This document shows, in pieces, positions 22,190 through 32,053 of a stretch of DNA of 64,000 nt; position 1 is the first letter of the stretch, and each line of letters opens with the position of its first letter. Made by a program: the position numbers and the translations under genes. The DNA comes from Rhizobium sp. SSA_523. Its GTDB lineage: Bacteria > Pseudomonadota > Alphaproteobacteria > Rhizobiales > Rhizobiaceae. The stretch lies in assembly GCF_030435705.1 (NCBI RefSeq), contig NZ_CP129382.1, positions 1,488,001 to 1,552,000 on the forward strand, given 5' to 3'. The notes beneath the pieces are model-generated. The model was not told the DNA's origin. It saw nothing but the letters and a program-made list of their open reading frames with translations, and made no database searches.

Positions 22190-22546
22190 ATGTCCAAACT
22201 GATCGCGACGGCCGGACTTGCGGCTTTGATGGCCGTATCGAGCCTGATCATTCCGGCGTCTGGCGCATCCGCGGCGCAGAACGACCTGACGGTGCAGGTC
22301 CAGTGGCGGGAGGATCACCGCGGTTGGGATCGTCATCCCGGCCGGCATGGGGATCGCGATCGTCACGGACGCCGCGACGTCTGCTCGCCGGGCTTTGCCG
22401 AAGCCAAGGCCAGCCGCATGGGTCTGCGCCGCGCGCGCGTGATCGAAGTGAACCGCCGCGTGGTGGTGGTGGCCGGCTTCGACCGCCACGGCCGCGACCG
22501 CATCGTCTTCGCCAATGATCGCGGCTGCCCTGTCATCCGGCGCTAA
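22190..22546 (+). CDS. small secreted basic protein of unknown function
   Basis: The 118-residue product has a clear signal peptide (MSKLIATAGLAALMAVSS, cleavage near ASA-AQN) and a His/Arg/Asp-rich segment (residues 41-62: DHRGWDRHPGRHGDRDRHGRRD) followed by a compact C-terminal part ending GCPVIRR with two cysteines in the mature protein. The ATG at 22190 is preferred to 22172 because AAGAGGAAG lies just upstream. The His/Asp-rich part could bind metal; that is a guess. Confidence 0.7.
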   Translation: MSKLIATAGLAALMAVSSLIIPASGASAAQNDLTVQVQWREDHRGWDRHPGRHGDRDRHGRRDVCSPGFAEAKASRMGLRRARVIEVNRRVVVVAGFDRHGRDRIVFANDRGCPVIRR

Positions 22547-22596
22547 CCGCCTGTCGTGCGGCGCTGAACAATAGCCAGGTCAGGAACAGATGGCAT

Positions 22597-22632
22597 CGAG
22601 GCGGGATCAAACCCGCCTCGTTCCGTTTTGGG
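22597..22632 (+). terminator. hairpin terminator after the small secreted protein gene
   Basis: CGAGGCGGG (22597-22605) and CCCGCCTCG (22612-22620) form a perfect 9-bp stem with a 6-nt loop, followed by ttccgtttt. Confidence 0.75.
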
Positions 22633-22691
22633 TTCAAGCGACCCTCGATGACCCGCTTTCCTTGAAGAGGCTGACGCCGCATGGCGCATTG

Positions 22692-22725
22692 AAAGGCCGG
22701 CAGGAAGATTCCGCTGCCGGCCTTT
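22692..22725. terminator. bidirectional hairpin between convergent genes
   Basis: AAAGGCCGGCAG (22692-22703) and CTGCCGGCCTTT (22714-22725) form a perfect 12-bp stem with a 10-nt loop, placed 39 bp beyond the end of the minus-strand SIMPL gene. Confidence 0.7.
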
Positions 22726-22764
22726 GAATTGCACTTGCATGACACGGGGCGGGCGCGCCGCAGC

Positions 22765-23589
22765 TTACGGGTTCTGGACGAGACCGAAGCGCATGTCGAC
22801 CGTGACCCTGTAGCTGTTTTCGCCGGCAGCCAGCGGCACGCTATCGGCCTCTTTGGCAAGCGCCATGCTGCGCATCATCGGCACGGGCTCCGGCCGCAGC
22901 GAATTTTCCGAAATCGACAGGACGGCGCCGAGCTTCACCCCGGCAGCATCGGACAGCGTCTTTGCCCTCTGCATGGCATCTTTCACCGCCTCCCGGCGTG
23001 CCTCTTCCAGCGCCGCCTTCGGATCGTCATTGGTGAAGTTGATCTGGCCGCCCTGGTTGATGCCGAGCTTGACCGAGCGGTCGAGCAGCGCGCCGAGCTT
23101 GGCCAGATCGCGCACCCTGAGCGTCAGGCCGTTGGAGACCTGGTAGCCGATGATCTTCGGCTCTTGCGCCTCACTGCCATTGGGCCGGTTGGGGTCAGGC
23201 TGGCTATAGCGGGGATAGATGGAAAAATCGCTCGTCTGCATATCGCGATCCGCAAGGCCGGCCTCCTTCAGCGCGGCCAGGACATCACGCATCGCGGCCG
23301 AATTGGCGGCAAGTGCCGCCTCTGCCGTATCGCCCATGCGGGTGACGGCCAGGGTGACGATGGCCATATCCGGCGCAACCGACGCGCGTCCCTCGCCGCT
23401 GACCTGTATGCTGGGGGCCGGCTCACGCGGCGGCTCCTGGGCGCCGGCCGGGGCGGCAAGCGCGAGCCCGCCGATCAGCAGGGCACTGGTCAGAAGGGAA
23501 CCGGTCAGCCGGGAACTGGTCGGCCGGGAACTGGTCAGTCTGGCACCGGTCAGCGTGTGGCGCCGGATGAGGGAACGGGTGGCAATCAT
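22765..23589 (-). CDS. secreted SIMPL (DUF541) domain protein
   Basis: The 274-residue protein has an N-terminal signal region and a SIMPL domain from about residue 55 (ISVSGEG-like IQVSGEGRASVAPDMAIVTLAV) to the C-terminus. SIMPL/DUF541 proteins are periplasmic or surface-associated and poorly understood. The ATG at 23589 follows GGAGG and is the right start even though the frame stays open to 23715. The signal region carries a five-unit pentapeptide repeat encoded by a 15-bp tandem array (23483-23557), which lengthens its N-region to more than 30 residues, well beyond the norm. Confidence 0.85.
   Translation of the reverse strand: MIATRSLIRRHTLTGARLTSSRPTSSRLTGSLLTSALLIGGLALAAPAGAQEPPREPAPSIQVSGEGRASVAPDMAIVTLAVTRMGDTAEAALAANSAAMRDVLAALKEAGLADRDMQTSDFSIYPRYSQPDPNRPNGSEAQEPKIIGYQVSNGLTLRVRDLAKLGALLDRSVKLGINQGGQINFTNDDPKAALEEARREAVKDAMQRAKTLSDAAGVKLGAVLSISENSLRPEPVPMMRSMALAKEADSVPLAAGENSYRVTVDMRFGLVQNP
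23483..23557. repeat. 15-bp tandem array inside the SIMPL gene signal region
   Basis: Five units of 15 bp (gcactggtcagaagg, gaaccggtcagccgg, gaactggtcggccgg, gaactggtcagtctg, gcaccggtcagcgtg) lie head to tail. On the minus strand they encode five related pentapeptides, LTGAR, LTSSR, PTSSR, LTGSL and LTSAL. Confidence 0.85.
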
Positions 23590-23848
23590 GAAATCCTCCG
23601 CAAATGCTGCGTGATTGAAATAAGACCGGCCGCCGGATGACAGCCGGGAGAGAAGGAGCGTCCTGCGCGCCGGAGCAAAGGCCACCGCCGGCCGGCCGAT
23701 CTGGATGAACCGCATCGATCCCTGCCTGATAGCTGCCTTGCGATTGTGAAGCCATTGCGGCGATGACTTGTGATGCGCAAGTTTTTGCGTTAGACGCCTT
23801 CGCAGCGCCAGCGAACCATTGCGCCGGCGCGCTCGCCACCGGCGATGA

Positions 23849-23924
23849 GGGCCTGTAGCTCAATGGTTAGAGCCGGCGGCTCATAACCGCTTGGTTGGGG
23901 GTTCGAGTCCCTCCGGGCCCACCA
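23849..23924 (+). tRNA. tRNA with CAT anticodon, probably tRNA-Ile2
   Basis: A 76-nt cloverleaf is readable: acceptor GGGCCTG pairing with CGGGCCC, D arm GCTC-AATGGTTA-GAGC, anticodon stem GGCGG/CCGCT with loop CTCATAA (CAT at 23882-23884), T arm GGGGG-TTCGAGT-CCCTC, and an encoded CCA end. The anticodon is that of methionine, but the CTCATAA loop and the following CGCTTGGTTG variable region match isoleucine tRNA whose C34 becomes lysidine and which reads AUA. It lacks the unpaired 1-72 position of initiator tRNA. Confidence 0.92.
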
Positions 23925-24080
23925 TTTCTATCGTCAAAGCGGCTCCGAAGCGCGGATGACACCAGTGCTCAGCCTCTCACCAATTCTGATCGCCAGCAGT
24001 AGCGCGCCTACGTGGCCGGAAGATGGTCAGCCGGATCAGAAGCTTTGATGACCGCTTCGGCATCTGGCAGTTCTGACGGT

Positions 24081-24151
24081 AATTATTCAACCCACTTTGA
24101 TGGGTTGAATAATTTCGGAAAATGCATTATTTGAACCATTGAAAGGGTTAA
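24081..24151. promoter_or_regulatory. palindromic operator pair upstream of the HipA-like gene
   Basis: AATTATTCAACCCA (24081-24094) and TGGGTTGAATAATT (24101-24114) form a perfect 14-bp inverted repeat across 6 bp. A weaker second site, TTGAACC ... GGTTAA, lies at 24131-24151, ending 3 bp before the start codon. The spacing and position resemble the operators that HipB-type repressors bind to silence their own operon. Confidence 0.7.
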
Positions 24152-24154
24152 TTA

Positions 24155-25477
24155 ATGCGCTTAACGCTCCAAACCCATTTTGACAATGAATGGCATCACG
24201 CCGCGACATTGGAACTCAAGGACGACGCGGCCGGCTTTCAGGGCGCGTCGATCGTGGATTACGATCTCGACTATTTCGTCACCGTGGCATCGGCGGAGTT
24301 TGCGGCTGGAAAGACGGTCCGGGACCATCGCGCCTTATCCGTCCGTTATCCCGTCGATCTCGAAAATCGATATAGCCACAGCTGGCCGCCCTTCCTCTTG
24401 GATCTTATGCCCCAGGGGCATGCAAGGCGAAAGCTTGCCGAGCACCTCGGCCTTTCCGAAGGCTCGCGCGCTTCTGATCTGCCACTGCTTCTCCGATCGG
24501 CGACTGGCGGCATAGGCAATATCCGCATCAAAGAAGCCGCAGAGGCCGAGACGGAACGGCTCCGCGGCGTTGAGCGCCAAGGGGTGACAGAAGCAGAAAT
24601 CCTTGAGCGGTCGGATCGCTTCATGGAAGTCGCCGATCGCTTTGGAATGCTCGCCTCCGGCTCAAGCGGCCTGCAAGGCGAATGGCCGAAAGTCTCGATG
24701 ACGCAGGCGAATGACGGGCTCTATTACCCTGACAGCTTCGTGAGCGATGATGAGGCCGTGCGCCATGTCATCGTCAAGCTGGTCCGCAGCAACGAGCCTG
24801 TGGATCGCCTGATCCTCGAAGGCGAAGCCCTCTATTCGCGGATCGCTCAAGAGATCGGCTTGAATGTCAGCGAACCATCAAGCTATGCCGAAGGCGTCCT
24901 GATCATTCCCCGCTTCGACCGGAAGAAGAGAGAAGGCGGCGGAACCATTCGGTTGGGGCAAGAAAGCCTCGTATCCGCGATCGGCGTTGCCGATTTCGGC
25001 CATGTCGGCACACACGAGGCCTATATCGACGTTCTGCGCCAATATTCTGCTAATTCCTTTGCGGACATTGTCGAATACCTGAAGCGAGATATCGCGAACC
25101 TCGCGCTTGGCAATCCCGATAATCATGGTCGAAATTCCGCCCTCAGCAAGCATCAGGACGGCACAATCCGCCTGTCTCCGCTGTTTGACTTCGCACCCAT
25201 GCGGCTCGCGAAGGAGGGGATTGTTCGCTCCACCCGATGGGCGATGATGCGGGACGGTGGTCGCGACCATCTTCCCGATTGGAAGCACATTTGCGGCGAA
25301 CTGATGCCCGATCCTGCTGAGCAGAAAGCGCTCGCAGCTACGCTTACCGCATTCGCTGAGCACCTGCGGCACGCACCGGATCTGGCGAAGGATATGGGTG
25401 CGGCTCCGGACATTCTGGATCGCGCGCTGGGCCGCTGTACCGAGATTACTGATTCCGTTCTGGCTGCATGCCACTGA
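24155..25477 (+). CDS. HipA-family serine/threonine kinase toxin
   Basis: The 440-residue protein has the HipA layout: a glycine-rich ATP loop at 168-179 (SGSSGLQGEWPK), a lysine near 208 (VIVKLV), the catalytic loop NPDNHGRN with D322, and the metal-binding D345 in LFDFAPM. HipA kinases phosphorylate aminoacyl-tRNA synthetases (GltX in E. coli) and halt growth. All key residues are present. The gene comes before its HTH partner, the reverse of classic hipBA. It lies 230 bp downstream of a tRNA gene. Codon use is less GC-biased than in neighbouring housekeeping genes, which suggests acquisition. Confidence 0.85.
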   Translation: MRLTLQTHFDNEWHHAATLELKDDAAGFQGASIVDYDLDYFVTVASAEFAAGKTVRDHRALSVRYPVDLENRYSHSWPPFLLDLMPQGHARRKLAEHLGLSEGSRASDLPLLLRSATGGIGNIRIKEAAEAETERLRGVERQGVTEAEILERSDRFMEVADRFGMLASGSSGLQGEWPKVSMTQANDGLYYPDSFVSDDEAVRHVIVKLVRSNEPVDRLILEGEALYSRIAQEIGLNVSEPSSYAEGVLIIPRFDRKKREGGGTIRLGQESLVSAIGVADFGHVGTHEAYIDVLRQYSANSFADIVEYLKRDIANLALGNPDNHGRNSALSKHQDGTIRLSPLFDFAPMRLAKEGIVRSTRWAMMRDGGRDHLPDWKHICGELMPDPAEQKALAATLTAFAEHLRHAPDLAKDMGAAPDILDRALGRCTEITDSVLAACH

Positions 25478-25494
25478 TGACGAAGGGCAGCTAA

Positions 25495-25785
25495 ATGGCT
25501 CGCTGGAAGAAACCGACGAAAGACGAGATTCTTGAAAACCGGCGAACACTGGCGGAGCGTGCGCGGACCGGCGATTTAAGGCTGCCTGGTGCGGTGGCAG
25601 ATATCCGTAAAGGGTTCGGCATGACGCAGGAAGAGTTTGCCAAGACGCTGTCGCTGACCAGGCGGCAAGTTGCGGAGATCGAAGCCGGCACCGCGAACCC
25701 GACGCTGGAGACGTTGGAGAGGATTGGAAGACTGTTCGGGTTCGAAGTAGGCTTCGTGCCAAGAATGCCAACGACGAGGCCATAA
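25495..25785 (+). CDS. HTH antitoxin/regulator (HipB-like, XRE family)
   Basis: The 96-residue protein has one XRE helix-turn-helix (GMTQEEFAKTLSLTRRQVAEIEAGTANPTLETLERIGRLFG is the typical five-helix span, residues 41-82) after a basic N-terminus. It begins 17 bp after the kinase gene and should both neutralise the kinase and bind the palindromes at 24081-24151. The order kinase-first means the antitoxin depends on readthrough from the toxin gene. Confidence 0.85.
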   Translation: MARWKKPTKDEILENRRTLAERARTGDLRLPGAVADIRKGFGMTQEEFAKTLSLTRRQVAEIEAGTANPTLETLERIGRLFGFEVGFVPRMPTTRP

Positions 25786-25899
25786 CAGAATTCGAAACTC
25801 GGCAGAATAGTTTCAGCCCATTGTCCGCCAGCCCGCCCGGCAAGCTGCCGGTTCAGTCGTGCCGTCAGGGCCGCCGGCTGCCGCGCTTGCGTCCCGCTC

Positions 25900-26319
25900 T
25901 CAGGAGAGGTGGAGCACCACATCCCGGCGATGCGGGCGGTCCCGATGCTCGAAGAGGTAGATGCCCTGCCAGGTGCCGAGCGCAAGAGCGCCGTCGATGA
26001 TCGGGATGCCGATCGACACCGCCGTCAGCGCCGCCTTCACATGCGCCGGCATGTCGTCTGGCCCCTCGGTCGTATGCACCATCCATTGCATGGATGGATC
26101 ATTGCTCGGCGGGACGAGGCGCCTGAAGAACGCCGTCAGGTCGCGCCGCACATCCGGATCGGCATTTTCCTGGATCAGCAGCGAGCAGGAGGTATGGCGC
26201 ACGAAAAGCGTCAAGAGCCCTGTCTTCACCCCGGCCGATCGCACGAAGCCCGTCGCCGCTTCGGTGAATTCATAAAGCCCCTGCCCGCGGGTCGAGACAG
26301 AGATAAGTGTTTGCGGCAT
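25900..26319 (-). CDS. YjbQ/UPF0047 family protein
   Basis: The 139-residue protein has the family signature with VRHTSCSLLIQENADPDVRRDL (a metal-site His/Ser/Cys region) and GTWQGIYLFEHRDRPHRRDVVLHL at the end. Members such as E. coli YjbQ show weak thiamine-phosphate synthase activity in vitro, but the physiological role is not settled. The start MPQTLISVSTRGQG at 26319 follows AAGGAGG; upstream frame sequence is not coding. It is downstream of, and probably separate from, the DUF930 gene. Confidence 0.9.
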   Translation of the reverse strand: MPQTLISVSTRGQGLYEFTEAATGFVRSAGVKTGLLTLFVRHTSCSLLIQENADPDVRRDLTAFFRRLVPPSNDPSMQWMVHTTEGPDDMPAHVKAALTAVSIGIPIIDGALALGTWQGIYLFEHRDRPHRRDVVLHLS

Positions 26320-26467
26320 GCTCGCCTCCTTGATTGTGGCTGGTCCGGATCCGGATGACCGGCGCCGTTCGACCGCCTTCGGCTCTCTTTCCCGGCCGGC
26401 GCAAAGGCGGCCGCTTTGCGTATCCTCTTCCCCTGTGCCGCCATGGGCCGGCGCTTTCCCGGCGGGC

Positions 26468-27697
26468 TCAGAAGCTCGGAAAGCCGCGTGAGCGCCAGGC
26501 GCTGCGCGGAATGCGCTCGCCCACCGCATAGGAGAAGGATGTCACTTCAGTGGCATCGCCATTCACCTCGCAGCGGAAACGCACGTCATACCAGTTGCCG
26601 CCGGCGCGGAAGGCGCCGCGTCCCACCTCCAGCGCAGCCGTTCCCGGCGCCAGCGTATAGGCGGGGATAAGCTCCGGACGGTAGGCCGGCGAGCCATTGC
26701 GCAATTGCGCCTGCAATTCGGAGGCGCAGAGCCGCCCGCCGCGCTCACCGCGGGGAATGCCCTGCATGGCCGTCATGGCCGCCTCGTCCTTCGTGCTGGC
26801 GGCGGAATAGAGCCGCTTGGCCTCTGTCAGCGCCGGCAGCGGCGTGCCGGGCGTACCCGTCGTGCCGGGCGCCTCGGGCCGCGGCGTCGGCGTCGGCGTC
26901 TCCGGCACGGACGGCAGCGTCACCTGTGCGGCATCGGTCTCGGAACCTGCCGTGTCGGAAGGCGCCGGCGCTGTCAGCACGGCGGGCGCCGGATTGCCTT
27001 CGGCCGGAGCTTCCGCAGGTTCTTGCGGTGAAACCGGCTGAGGCGTCTCTTGCGGGGGAGTCTCTTCCACGGGCGTCTCTTCCGGTTGCGTCTCTGCCGG
27101 CGGGGTGGGTTCAGCGGTCGCCGGGCCTTCAGGAACGGCCGGCGCCTCTGCAGCGGGCGGCGTCTGCTCTGCCGCCTCCGGCGGTTGCTCCTCGGCCGCG
27201 GTTTCCGGCGGCACCGGCGGTTCGTCGGCCGTCTCGGCACTATTGCCGTCCGCCTGCTGCTCGGGGCCGCGATTCTCCTCGCCGAAGCGGAAGACCGGCT
27301 GCAGGCTCGGGATCGGCGAGGCTTGCTCCTGTTCGGATGCCTCTTCCTGTGACGGCGGCGGCGGCTCTTCGGCTGCCGCTGGCGGCGGCGGTGGCGGTTC
27401 CTCGGCAGCCGGCTCTTCCTCCGGCGCCGGTTCGGGCGGCTTTGGCGGTTCCGGCTCGGCTTCAGGCTCTGGCTCTGGCTCTGGCTTGGGTTCTGGCGGC
27501 GGCACGATCTCCACGGAAACGCTCTCTTCCGGTGCCGCCTGTTGCTGCAGCGGCGGCAGGCGGACCAGGAAGGGCAGAACGATCAACAGATGCAGGGCGA
27601 TCGACAGGATGACCATGCCCGCACGGCGGGAGCCATGCGCCGGTCTTGCCAGCGGCTCGTCGCTCTTGATCTCCTGCGTGGCGGTTTCATCCTGCAT
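26468..27697 (-). CDS. TonB-like proline-rich membrane protein with DUF930 domain
   Basis: The 409-residue protein has one N-terminal membrane helix (about residues 28-48, MVILSIALHLLIVLPFLV), then some 220 residues of Pro/Glu/Ala-rich low-complexity sequence with EPEP and PPPP runs, and a globular C-terminal domain of about 110 residues that I assign to DUF930 (RLCASELQAQLRNGSPAYRPELIPAY, ending with NWYDVRFRCEVN). The overall plan is that of TonB: anchored helix, stiff periplasmic spacer, terminal domain. No exbB or exbD is nearby. Function is unknown. Confidence 0.8.
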   Translation of the reverse strand: MQDETATQEIKSDEPLARPAHGSRRAGMVILSIALHLLIVLPFLVRLPPLQQQAAPEESVSVEIVPPPEPKPEPEPEPEAEPEPPKPPEPAPEEEPAAEEPPPPPPAAAEEPPPPSQEEASEQEQASPIPSLQPVFRFGEENRGPEQQADGNSAETADEPPVPPETAAEEQPPEAAEQTPPAAEAPAVPEGPATAEPTPPAETQPEETPVEETPPQETPQPVSPQEPAEAPAEGNPAPAVLTAPAPSDTAGSETDAAQVTLPSVPETPTPTPRPEAPGTTGTPGTPLPALTEAKRLYSAASTKDEAAMTAMQGIPRGERGGRLCASELQAQLRNGSPAYRPELIPAYTLAPGTAALEVGRGAFRAGGNWYDVRFRCEVNGDATEVTSFSYAVGERIPRSAWRSRGFPSF

Positions 27698-28055
27698 GGA
27701 CCCGATGTAGGCGCGATCGGCCGCAGGATCGAGAGGAAGATTGGCCGCGGACGAAAAAAGCTTGGCCCCTCTGTCGCGGTTGGTCCGGCCCGAGCCCCGA
27801 CCGCAGCGCCCGCCAGGGGCGCAAGAGCCTTTGCACCGATCAGCCCTGCACAAGCAAGATGAAGGAGAGTGCTCCCGTCACGCCAATTTCGAGGACAGGA
27901 GCCGATCACCACGAGCCAAGGGCCTTCAACCGATGCTGAACCTGAAGGCCGGGGCCTGTTGCCTGGCGCCAGGCCGGCGGCGCGGTCGGAACGGAGCTTC
28001 GCCGCGTTCGCTCCCATCACCGAGATCCGGTCAATCCTCCGGGGATCTTCTTCTC
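27698..28055. other. divergent intergenic region
   Basis: This 358-bp stretch separates the divergent DUF930 and methyltransferase genes. Frames are open through it, but they lack ribosome binding sites and family similarity. I see no clear operator or hairpin. Confidence 0.5.
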
Positions 28056-29033
28056 ATGTCCAATCCTTACCTACGCCAAATACCGCCCTTTGACGGTCGC
28101 GCCTTCCGGCACCGCGAAATTTCCTACACTCCGGCCGATCTTCGCCGGAAAAAGCCGCTGCTGTTCATTCTCACCGACCAGCCGGAGCGGGTGGAGCCGG
28201 GCTTTGCAGCGGAATGCGATGCCGTACTGACCTCCTTCGAGGATGTGACCGACAAGCAGATCGCCCATGCGGCCTTCTACATCCATTTCTCGCTGCACGA
28301 GAACGCCCTGCCCTTCCTGAGGCGCATCGTGGCCCTTGGCGGGCTGTTTGCACCGCCGCCGCTCTTCGACAAGGTGCCCTTCACCGAGGTCAGCGCGAAT
28401 GCCGTCCACAGCATCGGCGCCACGGCGCGCATCCTGGGACACGAACCCTTCGGCGGCGCCGAGCTTCATTCGCAGATCTGCCAGGCGGTGGAGCTCACCC
28501 AGCACCTCCAGGGCGATTTTCTCGAAATCGGCGTCTTCACCGGGTCCAGCGCGCTCACCGCCCTGTCGCACATGGACCGGCTGGGCGTGCACCGCAAATG
28601 CTGGTTGATGGATACGTTCGCCGGCTTCAATTACGATGCCTCCCGCAAGAGCTCGGATGCCATCTGGGGCGGCACCCATCTGGTCGATACCGAGGCGCTG
28701 ATGAACCGCATCCGCGCGCTGACCGGCGAGACGAGCCAGGCGGTGGAACTCGTGCCGGCCGATATCTGCGCCGATCCTCTGCCGGACACCATCCAGCGCA
28801 TCGCGCTCGCCAATATCGACGTCGACATGTATGACGCTGAAATCGCCGCGCTCAACAAGGTGGCGCCGCTGATGGTCCATCGCGGCATCATGATCGTTGA
28901 GGATGCAACGGCCCTGCCGGGCCTCTATGGCGCCTATCTCGCCCTGGACGAGTTCCTGAACAGCCCTATCGGCCGCAAATTCATGGCGGTTCGGGTCACC
29001 ACGCAATATTTCCTGATCAAGGTCGATCCGTAA
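28056..29033 (+). CDS. TylF/MycF-like SAM-dependent methyltransferase
   Basis: The 325-residue protein has the class I SAM motif DFLEIGVFTGSSALTALS (residues 154-171), a LMDTFAGF motif II and NIDVDMYDAEIAALN (253-267), the metal-binding acidic cluster of macrocin-type O-methyltransferases. The N-terminal 130 residues are unlike the antibiotic enzymes and I do not recognise them. The ATG at 28056 is the family-like start. No glycan or polyketide cluster adjoins it, so its acceptor is unknown; LPS or capsule sugars are one option. Confidence 0.75.
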   Translation: MSNPYLRQIPPFDGRAFRHREISYTPADLRRKKPLLFILTDQPERVEPGFAAECDAVLTSFEDVTDKQIAHAAFYIHFSLHENALPFLRRIVALGGLFAPPPLFDKVPFTEVSANAVHSIGATARILGHEPFGGAELHSQICQAVELTQHLQGDFLEIGVFTGSSALTALSHMDRLGVHRKCWLMDTFAGFNYDASRKSSDAIWGGTHLVDTEALMNRIRALTGETSQAVELVPADICADPLPDTIQRIALANIDVDMYDAEIAALNKVAPLMVHRGIMIVEDATALPGLYGAYLALDEFLNSPIGRKFMAVRVTTQYFLIKVDP

Positions 29034-29127
29034 GCGCACGCGAAGCCGCTTGATCCATGCGGGCCTCCCGCACGCCCGAAACCTTGCGCCCGGAACCTTG
29101 CGCCCGGCCCCTCGCAACCGACGCATG

Positions 29128-29160
29128 AAAAAGCCGGCGGGATCGCTCCCGCCGGCTTTC
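29128..29160 (+). terminator. Rho-independent terminator after the methyltransferase
   Basis: AAGCCGGCGGGA (29131-29142) pairs with TCCCGCCGGCTT (29147-29158) over a 4-nt loop, followed by a short tttc tail and preceded by an A tract, so it can act in both directions. Confidence 0.8.
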
Positions 29161-29192
29161 ATGTGTCTGATCGTGCGGCAATCTCGCCCTTA

Positions 29193-29420
29193 GGGTCAAA
29201 ACTCAATCAGGTTTCGGGCGTGGCGCGAGCGGATTTTGTTTGCGAATAGGAGAAGAGGCTGCCGTGGAGCGAAACTCCACAAAGCCTTTTCGACCCCTTC
29301 GCGGAGAAAATCCGCCGCGTCCCGCAGGGATATGGCGAAAATCGTTATATTCAGCGTCGCGAAGCCTTGATGCCTGTTGGATCCACCGGCGGCTTCGCTC
29401 CGTAAACTGAACGATTTTCT
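29193..29420 (-). mobile_element. truncated copy 2 of the 266-bp element
   Basis: The left end, with the 19-bp terminal repeat gggtcaaaactcaatcagg at 29193-29211 and the hairpin GTGGAG-CGAAA-CTCCAC at 29264-29280, is intact and in the same orientation as copy 3. Similarity stops at about 29420; the last 40 bp and the second terminal repeat are missing. It lies 42 bp beyond the end of rpoD. Confidence 0.85.
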
Positions 29421-29462
29421 ATCGATCCTCGTTTCACTCGGGTCGGATCATGCTCTAGGCGA

Positions 29463-31517
<2,055 letters not shown>

Positions 31518-32053
31518 ATAATTGTCTTTCCTTGGACGTCATTCGCGGACAGCCGACAACCGCTGTCGCGCTTGCGAATCACATTCACTCACCTACCGGG
31601 TGCGTATTTAAAACCCGCTTAACCAACCGGAAGCTCCCGTCGCAAAAGGCTAATTTTTGCCTTCACGCAATGCGCCCGATCTCGGTGGCTGATACGCTCT
31701 GACCCGCCTAAGTCTGCCTGAGACGGTGATTCCCACAAATTTCCCTTCCGTCAAGCCTTTATCCGGGCGGCACGCCGTTAAAAGTGGAGAAATCGAGACA
31801 GCACGCAGCTATCATCGGCTCTGACTGCGGTGGTTGACGCTTATTTAGGGAGCATTCCCCCAAAGACAAGACGTTGCGCGGCAGAGGCCGGCGGCCGACC
31901 GGCCGCCTGGGCCAGAGCCCGCTCACGCGCGTCACGCTCCATTGCTCGCGCACCACCTTTATGCCGCCCCCATTAGTCCCACGGCTCTTCCCATACGCGC
32001 TTCTGCGGCCTTTCCCAGGGCCCTGCCCCAACCAATTTCCCGGCCTGGCACCC
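31518..32053. other. dnaG-rpoD intergenic region
   Basis: These 536 bp hold no gene I can support. On the minus strand a CTTGAC hexamer (complement at 31754-31759) could be a -35 element for rpoD, but no good -10 follows. A GC-rich inverted repeat built on ggccggcggccgaccggccgcc at 31888-31910 may act as a dnaG terminator. Confidence 0.4.

Noticed and set aside
23925..24080. Integration (att) site at the tRNA 3' end
   Set aside because: I looked for a copy of the tRNA 3' sequence downstream to 25900 and found none, and no integrase gene is present.
26468..27697. Calling the DUF930 protein TonB
   Set aside because: The spacer resembles TonB, but the C-terminal domain lacks the TonB fold motif (YP ... 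AxxxxxxGxVxVxF) and no exbBD adjoin it.
29062..29100. Another remnant of the 266-bp element (acgcccgaaacct)
   Set aside because: Only 13 bp match and the sequence is a local 14-bp duplication (cttgcgcccggaac), so similarity to the element end is probably coincidence.
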